From: Anaerolineales bacterium
GTDB taxonomy: Bacteria; Chloroflexota; Anaerolineae; Aggregatilineales; UBA2796
Assembly (NCBI GenBank): GCA_015075625.1
Contig: JABTTZ010000003.1
Span: forward strand, 124,001 to 188,000
Direction: 5' to 3'
DNA length: 64,000 bases
Within the stretch, counting starts at the first letter, position 1. Each line of letters opens with the position of its first letter. Positions 17,850-29,203 of this stretch are shown in pieces. The position numbers and the translations under genes are program-made. The notes below the pieces were generated by a model. The model ran no database searches and was not told the DNA's origin. It saw only the letters and a list, made by a program, of their open reading frames with translations.

Positions 17850-19037
17850 ATGAGCCTTTTCCGCCGCCTTTTTGGTCCGCGGGACACCACCGACGACACC
17901 AAGCAGCTTCGCAAGCCAAAGACTGGGACGCTTTCCCCTGTTGTTGAGCCAAGTGGCGCCGTTGTCATCACCCCACCCGGTATGACTGTAGATACGTCTC
18001 GCCCAGAGCCCGTCGTTGCCTCGCCGGACGCCAAAACACCGATTGTGGGGACGCCCCTCACCGCAGCCAGTGCCGAGTCGCCCTTGGTTATCCCTATCAC
18101 CCCCGCAGGGGCGGCGGCAATCGCCACCCCCCCGGACGGAACACCAGCAAAGCCAAGCGGCGGGGCAACCGCCGAACTTGCTGATATTTCCCATATCACT
18201 ACCGAAGTTCCCCTCATCATTGGGGCAACGCGCAAACTGGAAGATGTGGTCACACCAGCGACGCCCAACCGCCACCTCATCTATGGGATGAGTACCGATG
18301 TGGGCGTCGTCCGCACGAATAACCAAGATTCCCTCTACACGATGTTCAGCACCCATATGACAACCAGCCACGCGCCGGATTTTGGGTTGTTTGTCGTTGC
18401 CGATGGGATGGGTGGGCATTTGGATGGCGAACGCGCTTCCGCCATTGCCACCCAAGTGATTGCCCAATCGATCCTGAATGAGTTTTATCTCAAGCTCATC
18501 GCCAGCAAAAATGAAGATGATCGCCCGATGATTGCCGATGTTCTGACGAATGCCGTCCTGAAGGCGAATGATGCAGTGGCAGACCAAATCCCCGATGGCG
18601 GGACGACGGTCACTGCCGTTGCCGTCCTCGGCGAATGGGCATATGTGGCGCACGTTGGCGACAGCCGTGCCTATCTGCTTACGCGGGAGGGGGCGGATCA
18701 AATCACGCGGGATCACTCCCTCGTCCAGCGCCTTATCGAGCTTGATCAACTGACCCCTGAAGATGCTCAGTTCCACCCACAGCGAAATGTTTTGTATCGG
18801 GCGTTGGGGCAGGGCGAGCAGTTGGATATTGATACTGCCACCCGCCGCCTTCCCCCCGGCTCACGTCTGCTGTTGTGCAGCGACGGCTTGTGGGGGCAAG
18901 TCCCAGAAGATGTCTTGCTCAGCTTGGTAAAAGCCTCTCCCACGCCGCAAGAGGCGTGTGATAAACTGGTCGCAGTTGCGAACGAGCGCGGTGGAAACGA
19001 TAATGTTACCGTAATCCTTGTGCAAATTCCCGGCTAG
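17850..19037 (+). CDS. PP2C-family Ser/Thr protein phosphatase
   Basis: A 395-residue protein. The first 140 residues are Pro/Ala/Thr-rich and probably disordered. The rest is a PPM/PP2C phosphatase with metal-binding motifs RTNNQDS, VVADGMGGHLDGERAS, HVGDSRAYLL, LLLCSDGLWGQV and GGNDNVTVIL. It should reverse phosphorylation by the kinase encoded 14 nt upstream. A GGGGGAATTC ribosome site precedes the ATG. Catalytic Asp residues are all present, so it should be active. Confidence 0.95.
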   Translation: MSLFRRLFGPRDTTDDTKQLRKPKTGTLSPVVEPSGAVVITPPGMTVDTSRPEPVVASPDAKTPIVGTPLTAASAESPLVIPITPAGAAAIATPPDGTPAKPSGGATAELADISHITTEVPLIIGATRKLEDVVTPATPNRHLIYGMSTDVGVVRTNNQDSLYTMFSTHMTTSHAPDFGLFVVADGMGGHLDGERASAIATQVIAQSILNEFYLKLIASKNEDDRPMIADVLTNAVLKANDAVADQIPDGGTTVTAVAVLGEWAYVAHVGDSRAYLLTREGADQITRDHSLVQRLIELDQLTPEDAQFHPQRNVLYRALGQGEQLDIDTATRRLPPGSRLLLCSDGLWGQVPEDVLLSLVKASPTPQEACDKLVAVANERGGNDNVTVILVQIPG

Positions 19038-19058
19038 CCAGAAAAGCGTGAGCGAGCG

Positions 19059-20540
19059 ATGAGCGCATACGACCTTTATACCGTGTTAGGCGTCAACCCG
19101 AACGCGCTAGATGATGATATTCGGCGCGTCTTTCGGCACGCCAGTTTGCGCCTTCATCCTGATGTCAATAAAAACCCAGGGGCGTTAAACCAATTCAAAG
19201 ACATTTCGGCTGCCTATCAGGTTCTCACCGACCCCGCACAGCGCCGCCAATACGATCAGAAGTTGACGGAAAGCACCCCCCCCCGCCAATATTTCGCCTT
19301 GCGCGTCACCCCCAGCAAGCGCACGCTCTTGGCAATGAACGAGCCGCAAGTTCTTTATCTGCTGATCGAACTCGTTCCAGACCGCACCATTGAGCGCACG
19401 AAACTGGCGACGCCCACTAATGTTGCCCTTGTTATTGATCGCAGTACCTCCATGAATGGCGTCCGCTTAGAGCGCACAAAGTACGCCGCCCACCAGATCA
19501 TCGATCAACTCAGCGACACCGATGTTGTCTCCGTCGTCGCCTTCAGTGATCGCGCCGAAACGCTCGTCAAAGCTGCCCCCCTTGTCGAGAAAAACGCCGC
19601 CAAAGTCCAGGTGACAACGATGTCTGCCAGCGGCGGCACGGAGATTTTTCAGGGGCTTTCAGCCGGCTACGAGGAAATCAAGCGCTATTTGGGGCGCAAT
19701 TTTGCCAACCATATCATTCTGATCACCGATGGGCGCACCTTTGGCGATGAACCCCAATGCCTAGAGCTTGCCGAACAAGCCCGCAAAGATGGTATTGGGA
19801 TTAGCGCGATGGGCTTTGGCGAGGAATGGAACGATGTCTTTCTGGACCAGTTGGCAAGCGCAACGGGCGGCACCTCGGAGTACATCAAATCGCCTAGCTC
19901 TGTCGTCAAGTTTCTCAACGAGCGCATCCGCTCCTTGGGCGGTTCCTTTGCCGAACGGGTGACGCTCTCCCTTGCCCCCGACCCCGATATGAAGATCGAA
20001 TCGGCGTTCCGCCTTGTCCCCAACCCCCAACCAATGAGTGTGGAGAGCGATCCACTTCATTTGGGGCAGATGCAGCCGAAGGCAAACCTCAGTGTCTTGG
20101 TGCAATTGCAAATGCCCCCCTTGAAACATGCCGGCTTTCGCAGCCTGTTACGGATTCAAGCCAGCGGCGATATTCTGTGGGATCAGCGGGCGCTCCATCA
20201 GGTGGTTGCCGATACCTCCATTGAGATCCGCGAGGATGCCGAACCAGAAGAACCACCAGTGACCATCATTGACGCACTGGGCAAGCTGACTCTCTATAAA
20301 ATGCAGCAGAGGGCTGCCGAAGCGCTTGCCAAAGGCGATGTGAAAGAAGCCACCCGAAAGCTCGAAAATCTGGCGACGCGCCTTTTGGAGGCGGGTCAAC
20401 AAGACCTTGCCAACGCCGCAATGAGCGAGGCACGCCGCGTCAGTCAGACGAATGCCCTTTCAGAAGAAGGACAAAAGCGCCTGAAATATGGCACCCGAAC
20501 GCTCCTTCAGTCTGGGGCGAATGGAAAGGATTCGTTCTGA
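19059..20540 (+). CDS. J-domain / von Willebrand factor A domain protein
   Basis: Residues 1-70 form a DnaJ-like J domain with the HPD tripeptide (RLHPDVNKN) and LTDPAQRRQYDQ. Residues about 110-290 form a VWA domain with the MIDAS motif DRSTS. The C-terminal 200 residues include a beta-rich part and an alpha-helical region with KLENLATRLLEAGQQDLANAA. The J domain predicts contact with a DnaK-type chaperone, and the VWA domain metal-dependent protein binding. It lies between the phosphatase (21 nt) and the FHA gene (1-nt overlap), so translation is probably coupled. Confidence 0.9.
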   Translation: MSAYDLYTVLGVNPNALDDDIRRVFRHASLRLHPDVNKNPGALNQFKDISAAYQVLTDPAQRRQYDQKLTESTPPRQYFALRVTPSKRTLLAMNEPQVLYLLIELVPDRTIERTKLATPTNVALVIDRSTSMNGVRLERTKYAAHQIIDQLSDTDVVSVVAFSDRAETLVKAAPLVEKNAAKVQVTTMSASGGTEIFQGLSAGYEEIKRYLGRNFANHIILITDGRTFGDEPQCLELAEQARKDGIGISAMGFGEEWNDVFLDQLASATGGTSEYIKSPSSVVKFLNERIRSLGGSFAERVTLSLAPDPDMKIESAFRLVPNPQPMSVESDPLHLGQMQPKANLSVLVQLQMPPLKHAGFRSLLRIQASGDILWDQRALHQVVADTSIEIREDAEPEEPPVTIIDALGKLTLYKMQQRAAEALAKGDVKEATRKLENLATRLLEAGQQDLANAAMSEARRVSQTNALSEEGQKRLKYGTRTLLQSGANGKDSF

Positions 20541-21070
20541 TGAGGACCTGTCCGTATTGCGCCAGCAATAACCGCGAGGGCATCTTTTTCTGCGAAGAGT
20601 GTGGGCAAGTTCTCTTTGGCGAGAACGCCGTCACCAAAACCCACCAACTCCCGGGCGGCGGACGCACCACAAGTTTTCCCGAAGGCAGCAAAAACAATTG
20701 GGGAACAGCACGCTTCACCCGTGAGGCGGCGATCATGCTCCATATCAAGGACAACCCCACCCCCATCCAGATTAACCCAGAGAGCGAGACAACCATCGGG
20801 CGCAGCGACGTCGGCAGCCCCACCCGTCCAACGGTGGATATGACCCCTTACGGCGCTTACGAAAATGGCGTCTCCCGCCTTCATGCCGTCATCCGGCGCG
20901 GCGAGGATACGCTTACCCTTGTCGATTTGGGCAGTGTCAACGGCACGCACCTAAACGGGCAGCGCCTGAATCCCAACCAGCCCCGCGTCCTGCGCGATGG
21001 CGATGAGATTCGCTTTGGCAAGCTGACCTGTCATATCTTTTTCAAGATGGTTGAACCACACACGCCCTAA
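20540..21070 (+). CDS. Zinc-ribbon / FHA domain protein
   Basis: A 176-residue adaptor. The N-terminus has two CxxC pairs (CPYC and CEEC), a zinc ribbon. Residues about 70-170 are a forkhead-associated domain with TTIGRSD, VSRLHAVI, LVDLGSVNGTHLNG and LRDGDEIRFG; the Arg, Ser, His and Asn of the phosphothreonine pocket are visible. It probably binds a phosphorylated partner of the operon's kinase. The ATG overlaps the stop of the J/VWA gene (TGATG). Confidence 0.93.
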   Translation: MRTCPYCASNNREGIFFCEECGQVLFGENAVTKTHQLPGGGRTTSFPEGSKNNWGTARFTREAAIMLHIKDNPTPIQINPESETTIGRSDVGSPTRPTVDMTPYGAYENGVSRLHAVIRRGEDTLTLVDLGSVNGTHLNGQRLNPNQPRVLRDGDEIRFGKLTCHIFFKMVEPHTP

Positions 21071-21122
21071 ATCACCGTACAATCAGCCCTGAGTAAACAG
21101 ATAAAAAGGATACTTCACCATC

Positions 21123-21365
21123 ATGGCGATTTTGCTCTATGTTCACTTGGAAAAAACTGAACCATTTCTTTTGGAGGTAGAGGAACTTCCCAACGTCACC
21201 GATACCCTGCTCATCGGCAAGCACCCGCGCCGCTTGGACAACAAATCGGTGTCTTATATGCGTGACGATGTGAATCTCGTGATCCTCCCCTTCTCGCAGA
21301 TCAGCTTTCTAGAAGTGCTGCCGACGGGTCAGGAAGAAGATATTTTCAAGCCCTTCCGCGAATAA
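21123..21365 (+). CDS. Small conserved protein of the kinase operon, unknown function
   Basis: 80 residues, acidic, without membrane segments or cysteines. The sequence alternates beta-like hydrophobic stretches (AILLYVHLEK, PFLLEVEELP, DVNLVILPFSQISFLEV), so a small beta-rich fold is likely. AAAAGGAT precedes the ATG by about 8 nt. It lies 52 nt after the FHA gene and 21 nt before the response regulator, in the same direction. I do not recognise the family. Confidence 0.6.
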   Translation: MAILLYVHLEKTEPFLLEVEELPNVTDTLLIGKHPRRLDNKSVSYMRDDVNLVILPFSQISFLEVLPTGQEEDIFKPFRE

Positions 21366-21386
21366 GATTGACAAAGGCACAGGTCT

Positions 21387-22124
21387 ATGTCTAGCAGCAA
21401 ACGCGCCCCCAACCGCGAGAAACAACGTATCCTCGTCGTGGATGACGAACCACGCATGATCACCTTCATTCGGATGAACCTTGAATTGGAAGGTTTTCAG
21501 GTTGTTGAGGCGCATGACGGCATGGCTGCACTCGACGCCCTCCGTACCCAACTACCCGATCTCGCCCTGCTGGATGTTATGATGCCCCGCTTGGATGGCT
21601 TTGAGGTCTTGCGTATGATGCGCGAGTTCTCCACCGTCCCCGTGATTATGCTGACGGCAAAGGGCGAGGAAGATGATCGCGTTCGGGGCTTGGAACTAGG
21701 GGCGGATGATTACATTACCAAGCCCTTCAGCCCCCGTGAGTTGGTCAGCCGCGTCCGTGCCGTCTTGCGCCGCATTGAATCGGCGGGGACAGCGCCGGAA
21801 AACGCTGTCCTCAAAATTGATGACCGCCTCAGCGTCGATTGGAATAGGCGCGAAGTTGTCGTCGCCGGAAAACATATCAAACTGCGCCCGACAGAATACC
21901 GCTTGCTCTACCATCTGATCGAAAATGCCGGCTGGACAGTGACCCATGAGCAGCTTTTGGCAAAGGTGTGGGGCTATGAATACCGCGACGAAACCCACTA
22001 CGTCCGCCTTTATGTGAATTACCTGCGCGAGAAGATTGAGGAAGACGCGGCGAATCCAAAATATATCCAAACGGAACGCGGCGTCGGCTATCGCTTTGTC
22101 GATTTCAAGCACGAAATGGCATAG
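21387..22124 (+). CDS. OmpR/PhoB-type response regulator
   Basis: A 245-residue DNA-binding response regulator. The receiver has ILVVDDEP, phospho-acceptor Asp in [13 protein letters not shown], the Thr of MLTAKG and the Lys of YITKPFSP. The C-terminal winged helix has [41 protein letters not shown] and the ERGVGYRF hairpin. No histidine kinase lies beside it, so it is an orphan. It may be co-transcribed with the Ser/Thr kinase operon, leaving open regulation by Ser/Thr phosphorylation. Confidence 0.95.
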   Translation: MSSSKRAPNREKQRILVVDDEPRMITFIRMNLELEGFQVVEAHDGMAALDALRTQLPDLALLDVMMPRLDGFEVLRMMREFSTVPVIMLTAKGEEDDRVRGLELGADDYITKPFSPRELVSRVRAVLRRIESAGTAPENAVLKIDDRLSVDWNRREVVVAGKHIKLRPTEYRLLYHLIENAGWTVTHEQLLAKVWGYEYRDETHYVRLYVNYLREKIEEDAANPKYIQTERGVGYRFVDFKHEMA

Positions 22125-22203
22125 TCCATAAACGGGCATAGGGCGCAGCGCGACAAAGCGCCCTTGACCCCTAAACCGTTTGCCAGTATACTTTCATCAC
22201 CTT

Positions 22204-22282
22204 GCCGGAGTGGCGGAATGGCAGACGCAAACGACTCAAACTCGTTCGGGAAACCGTGTGGGTTCGACTCCCACCTCCGGCA
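22204..22282 (+). tRNA. tRNA-Leu(CAA)
   Basis: Acceptor stem GCCGGAG/CTCCGGC, D-arm, anticodon stem AACGA/TCGTT with loop CTCAAAC (anticodon CAA), a class II variable arm CGGGAAACCG, and T-stem GTGGG/CCCAC with loop TTCGACT. Discriminator A at 22282. CCA is not encoded. An intrinsic terminator follows. Confidence 0.95.
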
Positions 22283-22292
22283 CAACCTAAAA

Positions 22293-22326
22293 CACCCCCT
22301 GACCACCGCAGGGGGTGCTTTATTTT
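22293..22326 (+). terminator. Intrinsic terminator after tRNA-Leu
   Basis: CACCCCCTG (22293-22301) pairs with CAGGGGGTG (22309-22317) around a 7-nt loop. It is followed by the T-rich tail CTTTATTTT. Confidence 0.85.
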
Positions 22327-22401
22327 CCCCCTTAGCCAAGCGAGGGGCAGGGCATGTGCGGGCGACCTGCGGGGTTGTCCCCTCGTGCCGCATCTTGTTT
22401 T

Positions 22402-22452
22402 TCCAAGCCCCGTAGGGGTGGTCATGCTTAGCCCGCTGCTAAAGCAGCGGGC
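22402..22452 (+). repeat. Dispersed repeat A, copy 2
   Basis: CAAGCCCCGTAGGGGTGG, spacer, then AGCCCGCTGCTAAAGCAGCGGGC. The palindromic core here is a perfect CCCGCTGCT/AGCAGCGGG. It ends 26 nt before the DUF3291 gene. Confidence 0.75.
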
Positions 22453-22477
22453 ACCCACACAACATGAGGATCATTGT

Positions 22478-22933
22478 ATGTCCATCTACCACCTTGCCCA
22501 ATTGAATATTGCCACCCTCCGCGTCCCGACCACCGATCCGATGATCGCTGACTTCATGACGCTCCTCGATCATGTTAATGCGCTGGCAGAACAAACCCCG
22601 GGCTTTGTTTGGCGGTTCAAGACCGAAGGCGGCAGCGCTGTGGATGCGCAGTTTTTTGAAAACCCGCTGGTGATTATCAATTTCTCCGTGTGGGAGACGA
22701 TTGACGCCCTCTTTGCCTTCACCTACAACAACCCTGACCATCTGGGGGTTTTCCGCCGCCGCTTGGAGTGGTTCGAGAAACACGAGGCGCCGAGCCTCGT
22801 CATGTGGTGGATTCCCGCCGGCACAACCCCGACGGTAGAAGAAGGCAAAAAACGCCTCGCCCTTCTGCGCGAAAAGGGGACAACTGCCGACGCCTTCACC
22901 TTCAAACAGCGTTTCCCGCCGCCCGCACCGTAG
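22478..22933 (+). CDS. DUF3291-type protein
   Basis: The true start is ATG 22478 with GAGGA 9 nt upstream; the longer frame runs back into the tRNA. The 151-residue protein fits the DUF3291 pattern: YHLAQLNIATLR at the start, AEQTPGFVWRFKTEGG, FENPLVIINFSVWETIDAL, and a conserved VMWWIPAGTTPTVEEGKKRL. Members resemble small antibiotic-biosynthesis-monooxygenase-like barrels; no reaction is established. It stands alone between two copies of repeat A. Confidence 0.85.
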   Translation: MSIYHLAQLNIATLRVPTTDPMIADFMTLLDHVNALAEQTPGFVWRFKTEGGSAVDAQFFENPLVIINFSVWETIDALFAFTYNNPDHLGVFRRRLEWFEKHEAPSLVMWWIPAGTTPTVEEGKKRLALLREKGTTADAFTFKQRFPPPAP

Positions 22934-22959
22934 GGGTGCGTGGTATGCGCCCGTGTTGT

Positions 22960-23009
22960 CCCCGCCGCTAAAGCAGCGGGCTGAAAGTAGCCACCCCTTC
23001 GGGGCTTGG
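22960..23009 (-). repeat. Dispersed repeat A, copy 3 (inverted)
   Basis: CCCGCCGCTAAAGCAGCGGG, spacer, then CCACCCCTTCGGGGCTTGG: the reverse complement of copies 1 and 2. With copy 2 it brackets the DUF3291 gene in opposite orientation. Confidence 0.75.
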
Positions 23010-23117
23010 AAAGCAAAAAATAGCATCCCCTACCCCCTGTAGAGATGCATGGGATGCGCCCGCTGCCCACTCGTGCTAAAGTAGCGGATTGCGATCAGGC
23101 GATCAGGGAAAATGCCC

Positions 23118-24056
<939 letters not shown>

Positions 24057-27000
24057 TCGCGCTGAATGTTCCCATAAAGCGGGACGCGCTCGAAAAAGGC
24101 ATTCTGTGAATCAAGATCGCCCACCCCCGCCGCGTAACCGGAAAGGCGTTCATAGGCACGCTTGAGCAGCGCATCGACGCGAGAATCACCCACCGCCCGC
24201 CCCACCCGATAACACGTTAGACAGAGACGAAGAACATCATCCCCGCTGAGATCATCGCGGGCGTTCATCACCCCAATGAGCGGATCGAGTAAAGTAAAAG
24301 CGGCTTCCGCGTCTCCGCGCCGCATGGCTATCTCTGCCAAACCTCCCCGCGCCTCCCCCTCTTGAAGTGTCTGATCCGTGCCAGTGGTGATCTCCCCACT
24401 CAGGCGCAGCCCCTCCTGAAAGGCGGCTTCGGCAGCGGACAGGTCGCCACACTCAAGGCGCAGAAAGCCGATGCGCACCACGCTCAAGAGCATCAAGTGC
24501 AAGCTCATCCGTGTTTTTGCTAACGAGAACGCTTCTTCGGCATAGGGGAGGGCGCTTTCCGCTTGCCCTCGCAGCATAAGCAGTCCGGCGTAGGTGACCA
24601 ACAGAAATACCTGAAGTTGCATCCCGCCCGATGCCCTTGCCAGCATCAACCCTCGTTCAAAATAGGGCTGCCCTTTTTCCAGATCACCTAACAGGCGGTA
24701 AATATCCAAAAGAGTCAGGCAGGACGCCCCCTCCCCAAAACGATCCCCAATCGAACTGTTCGCCGCATTCGCCTCGCGATAGCGTTCCTCCGCCAAGCGC
24801 AGATCGCCGCGCATCATTGCCGCCCCACCCATGACCATCAAAATCCAGCCTTCGCCCCATCGATCTCCGGCATAGCGGGAAAGGCGGAGCGCCTCGCGTG
24901 CCTTCTGTGCCGCCTCCACCACGTTTCCAATGCTGAAATCAACCTGAGCGCCGAGTGCCATTGCCCATGCCTCGGCAACCAAATCGCCGCCTTCTTTTGC
25001 CATCCTCAAGGCGGTTTGAAGATACCCCTGCGCCTCGCTGAAGCGCCCTATATCGTGCAGCGTATAACCATACGCCCGCATCCCGTTGTATTCCAGTGTC
25101 CGGTTGCCAATCTGCCGTGCCAGGGTGATCATCTCTTGGAGAGATTCAAGGGATTTTTGATACTGCCCCCCGCGCCGCAAGATGCGCCCCTCGTGGTAGC
25201 GCCCCTGCGCGACCAAATCGGGTATATTGCCCCCGCTCCCCAACTGAAACACCTGATTCGCGTGGTGCAGCGAGAGGGCGAAGTTGCCGATCATCTCATA
25301 ATAGTTTGCCCACCCCACATGCATGCTGGCATCGTGGCGGGCATCCCCGATGATCTCTGCAAGGGTCGTCATCATTTCTAAATCGTTGCGCTGGGCGTCC
25401 AATTCGCCAATGCGTCCTAAGACACCCTCCCGCTGGCTAAGAATCTCAAACCGTTCGGCGTGATCGTCTGGGGGGGTTAGCGCCAATGCACGATTCAACA
25501 GGCGGATTGCTTCAGCATTCGTATAGCGTTCCGCCGCCTGCACGCCAGCGCGTTTGGCATAGTAGCGCTCTTTTTCATCGTTGCCCGCCGCCGCATAGTG
25601 ATGGTAGAGAGCGGCGTAGTGCGGGGCAAGATCATCGCTATAGGCATCTTCAATGCCCATCGCCAAGTGCTCGTGAAGTCCCGCCTTTTCACCCTCCTCA
25701 AGGGCGGCAAGGACGCCTTCTCGCAGTTTGTCATGGCTGAACCGCCAGCGTTCTTCCTGAATTTCGAGGACGGCAGCCTCGGCACATTGCCCCAACCACC
25801 CCTCTGGCGCGGTCAAGCCCAACGCCCCCAACAGGCGCAAATCGATGAAGCGTCCCGCCAGCGCCGCCAAGACAAGGAATGGATAGGCATCGGCGGGGAC
25901 ACGCCCCAAGCGCCGCCGCACAACCGCTTGCAGCCGATCTGTGGTGATCCCCATCCGTAGCGTGACCTGCCCAATCCGATCCAACTGTCCGGCATCTTCG
26001 GCAAGGGCGCGAATGATCTCCACAAGGAAGAACACGTTCCCTTCCGTCTCACGGATGATGTAATCCAAAACGGGCGGTTGAATCCCCGCCCGCCCAATGA
26101 TCGATTCTGTCAGGGCGCTGATTGTCGTCTCATCCAAACGGGGCAGGATCAGCTGTTCCATGCCGGGGAAGGCGGCGGGGAGGCGTCCTTCTTCATCGGT
26201 GCGATAGGTGGCAAGGATCACCATCCGCCGCAGGGGGGTTGTCTCCACCAGCCAGCGCAACAGATCAAGGCTGTTGGCATCCGCCCACTGAATATCATCA
26301 AGGGTGATCAATACAGGCGTCGTCTGTTTTGCCAACAGCGCAGCAAGAGTGTTGTAAAGACGTGCGCGTCCCTGAACAGCGGGCAGGTCTGGGATCACTG
26401 CTGGCGTAACGTCTGTCAGGCGCAGCACATCGGGGGCAACCTCACTGAGGACAGCAACTTCAACGGGCGTCAGCGGCGCGTTCAGCACCAAACGCCGCAC
26501 GACCTCTCGCCAGAGTTGGAAGGGGGCATTTTGCTGGTCTGCCACCTCCCCTGCTGCTACAAGGATGCCTTTCACCAGCGCCCGAATACGAATTTCCCCC
26601 ACAAGGCGGGATTTTCCCACCCCGCTTTCCCCGCCGATGAGCCACGCGCTGCCATCGCCGCTTTCAATGGCGTGCAGGGCGCTGCTCAGCGTGGCAAGTT
26701 GTGCCGCCCGCCCAACGAACCGCGCCGCTTGGAGAAAACTTTCGCGGGTTGCCCCTGTTTCCAGCGGCACCAAGCCTGCGGTGGCGGCGCTTAAGCGTTG
26801 GAGCGTGTCAAGCGCACCTGCCGGACGCTCCAACGGATTCTTTGCCATCAACATGGCGATCACCCCGCGCACAGCATCGGGGGCATCCACCTCAGCCATA
26901 TTCGGCGTCCCAGTCAAAATCGCATCAATCAAGCCTGAGGCGGTGTCCATCTGAAAGGGATGCTTCCCGCTCAGCAGTTCATAGGCAATGACGCCCACTG

Positions 27001-27607
27001 CGTACAAATCGGCGGCGATGGTGGACATTTTTCCTCTGAGGACTTCCGGGGCAATGTAGGCAAGTGTCCCCGCCGCCCCCGGTGTGATCCCTTCAAGGAG
27101 GGACGCCAAGCCAAAATCAACAACCTTAACGCTCCCCTCCGCGATCAAGACATTCTGTGGTTTTAAGTCGCGGTGCAAAATGCCGTGACGGTGCAGATAG
27201 GCAAGTGCCTGCAATATCTGGGCAATCAGGGTCAGCTTTTCGGCAAGGGGGCGGTTCGCCCCGTAATCGGTGATCGTTTGCGGGCTGTCGATCACCGTCA
27301 TCGTGTAATAGGGCGATCCTTCGGCGTCAAAGCCAAAATCCAACACACTGATGATGTGCGGGTGGCGCAAGCGGGCAAGCGTCTGAAACTCATGGACGAG
27401 CGTCACACGCATCGAGGTTGGAGTGTCATCTTCAGCAACGGCTTGGCTGTGCAGCCGTTTCAAGGCAACTGCTGTCCCGTTCAGTCGATCATAGGCACGA
27501 AAGACAATACCCATTCCCCCCGCCCCAAGGCGGTCTTCGATCAGGTAGCGGCGAGGTAGTTGTATGGAAGTCGTTGTCAGCGTCACAGCGGGATTCCTAA
27601 AGAAACA

Positions 27608-29203
27608 CTACCACGAAATTTGATTCGCTGGATCGTCGCGCCCTTGCATCGCCCGCCGAATCTGCCCTTCTTTTTGGAGCGACCCATCATAGACAATCCG
27701 ATCACTTTTCAACGTCCAACCGCTCATGACAAAAGGCGGTGCGGCAACCCCAGGCAGGCAGGCAAAACAATCCGCGACGATCCATTCCCCATTATAGCGG
27801 CGAGAGACGTGCGCATGTGTGGCGATGGAGTTCAAGAAAAACCCCTCGCACGAGGGATGCCCGATGCGCTCTCCAACTTGGACGATCTTCCCCGCCGGAA
27901 CGCGCTCGAAGGCGGCAACATGAAGGTAAACCAGCGTCCAGCCCGTGCGCTCGTCGCCGTCCATGTCCAGATCAATGATGACGACCCCATCATCACTGCG
28001 GACGACGACGCCCGCTGCCATTGCCGTTGTCCAATTGGGCGAAACGTAGCAGTAGCCCTGGGTGAAAATCACCTCATCAGGCGGCGCGGGCGGGGCAAAA
28101 TCTGCCGCGCTCCAACCCGTCGCCCGTGCATCCCATCCCCCATGCGGACCAGAGGTCAGAAACCACGTCTCTCCGGGTGGAAAGGGGAAAAGGAAATCAG
28201 GCTGGCGCAACTCTGGGGGAACAAGTGGCTCAATGGCAAGGGCGAAGGGGTCGCCAAACATACTCAGATAGGTGGTGAAGAATCCCGCCGTGCTGACATC
28301 CCTCAGCCACCCCGCCCGATCCCGCGCTGTCCGCGCAAGGAAATACTGTACGCCGACCGTCCCCCCGTTTAAATCGGGGGCGAACGCCAAACGTCCCTTA
28401 TCGGGCAGTTCAAGGGCGCGAAAGCCCCGTGTCCGCCACCCATAATAGCCCTCGTTCAGTTGGTTCACCGCCCACGCTACCTGATTAAACAATCCGGCAA
28501 GGCGTTCGTCTTTATGCCCCATCGGGTAGGTGAAGGCATCCCCACGCGGGATGGGGTTCGTCAGCCACCCGCCGCGATATTCCAAAAGTGCCAGAAGCAA
28601 GCGCGGGTTCACGCTGGCAGCGCGGGCATGAAAAGCGATGATCTCCGCCCCGCTCAGGTAGCGCCCACTGACCTCCTCCGAATAGACGCGGATGAAGCCC
28701 GGTTGGTATTTCACGTAGGCAGCCACATCAAAACCCCGTGCCGCTGGTGAATTCACTAATTCGCTGTCGGGGATCAGTTTCATATTCGGCGTCATCTGCG
28801 CCGGAGTTGCCGGTAGGTAAAGCCGCTGCCCGATGATCAGGGGCGTTGTCTCGGTCAGTCCGGCGTTCAGGGCAAGCAGTTCGGGGAGGTCGATTCCATA
28901 CAGGAACGCCAGTCCAGAGAGCGTATCCCCCGCCTGAATGGTGTATTCGATCACGGCGCGGGTGGGCTGGACGGTGGGATTCGGCGTTGGCTGGATGGGG
29001 ATCGCGGTGGGTTGGTTGGGAGTGGGCGTGGGGCGGAAGGGATTCGGCAGTCCCCCATCCAGTGTGGGGATGGGCGTCAAGGCGGGGGTCGCCGTGACAT
29101 AAACAACCTCTGGTTGGGTGATTGCACACGCCATGATCGTTGCCATCAGCGGGGCAAAGCCAACCACGATGAGGACGCCAACGCGAAACGGACGCACCCT
29201 CAT
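27608..29203 (-). CDS. LysM and M23-peptidase-like lipoprotein
   Basis: A 531-residue exported protein. The signal peptide ends in a lipobox TIMAC, with Cys26 as lipidation site. A Pro/Thr-rich linker follows, then one LysM domain at about 90-135 (YTIQAGDTLSGLAFLYGID), which should bind peptidoglycan. The C-terminal part resembles M23 metallopeptidases (VVVRSDDGVVIIDLDMDG, LVYLHVAAF, ATHAHVSRRYNG). The usual first HxxxD zinc motif is not obvious, so catalysis is uncertain. ATGA overlap with the upstream esterase indicates coupling. Confidence 0.85.
   Translation of the reverse strand: MRVRPFRVGVLIVVGFAPLMATIMACAITQPEVVYVTATPALTPIPTLDGGLPNPFRPTPTPNQPTAIPIQPTPNPTVQPTRAVIEYTIQAGDTLSGLAFLYGIDLPELLALNAGLTETTPLIIGQRLYLPATPAQMTPNMKLIPDSELVNSPAARGFDVAAYVKYQPGFIRVYSEEVSGRYLSGAEIIAFHARAASVNPRLLLALLEYRGGWLTNPIPRGDAFTYPMGHKDERLAGLFNQVAWAVNQLNEGYYGWRTRGFRALELPDKGRLAFAPDLNGGTVGVQYFLARTARDRAGWLRDVSTAGFFTTYLSMFGDPFALAIEPLVPPELRQPDFLFPFPPGETWFLTSGPHGGWDARATGWSAADFAPPAPPDEVIFTQGYCYVSPNWTTAMAAGVVVRSDDGVVIIDLDMDGDERTGWTLVYLHVAAFERVPAGKIVQVGERIGHPSCEGFFLNSIATHAHVSRRYNGEWIVADCFACLPGVAAPPFVMSGWTLKSDRIVYDGSLQKEGQIRRAMQGRDDPANQISW

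Noticed and set aside
22202-22477. Extension of the DUF3291 frame upstream to 22202.
   Set aside because: It runs through the tRNA-Leu and its terminator; ATG 22478 with GAGGA is clear.
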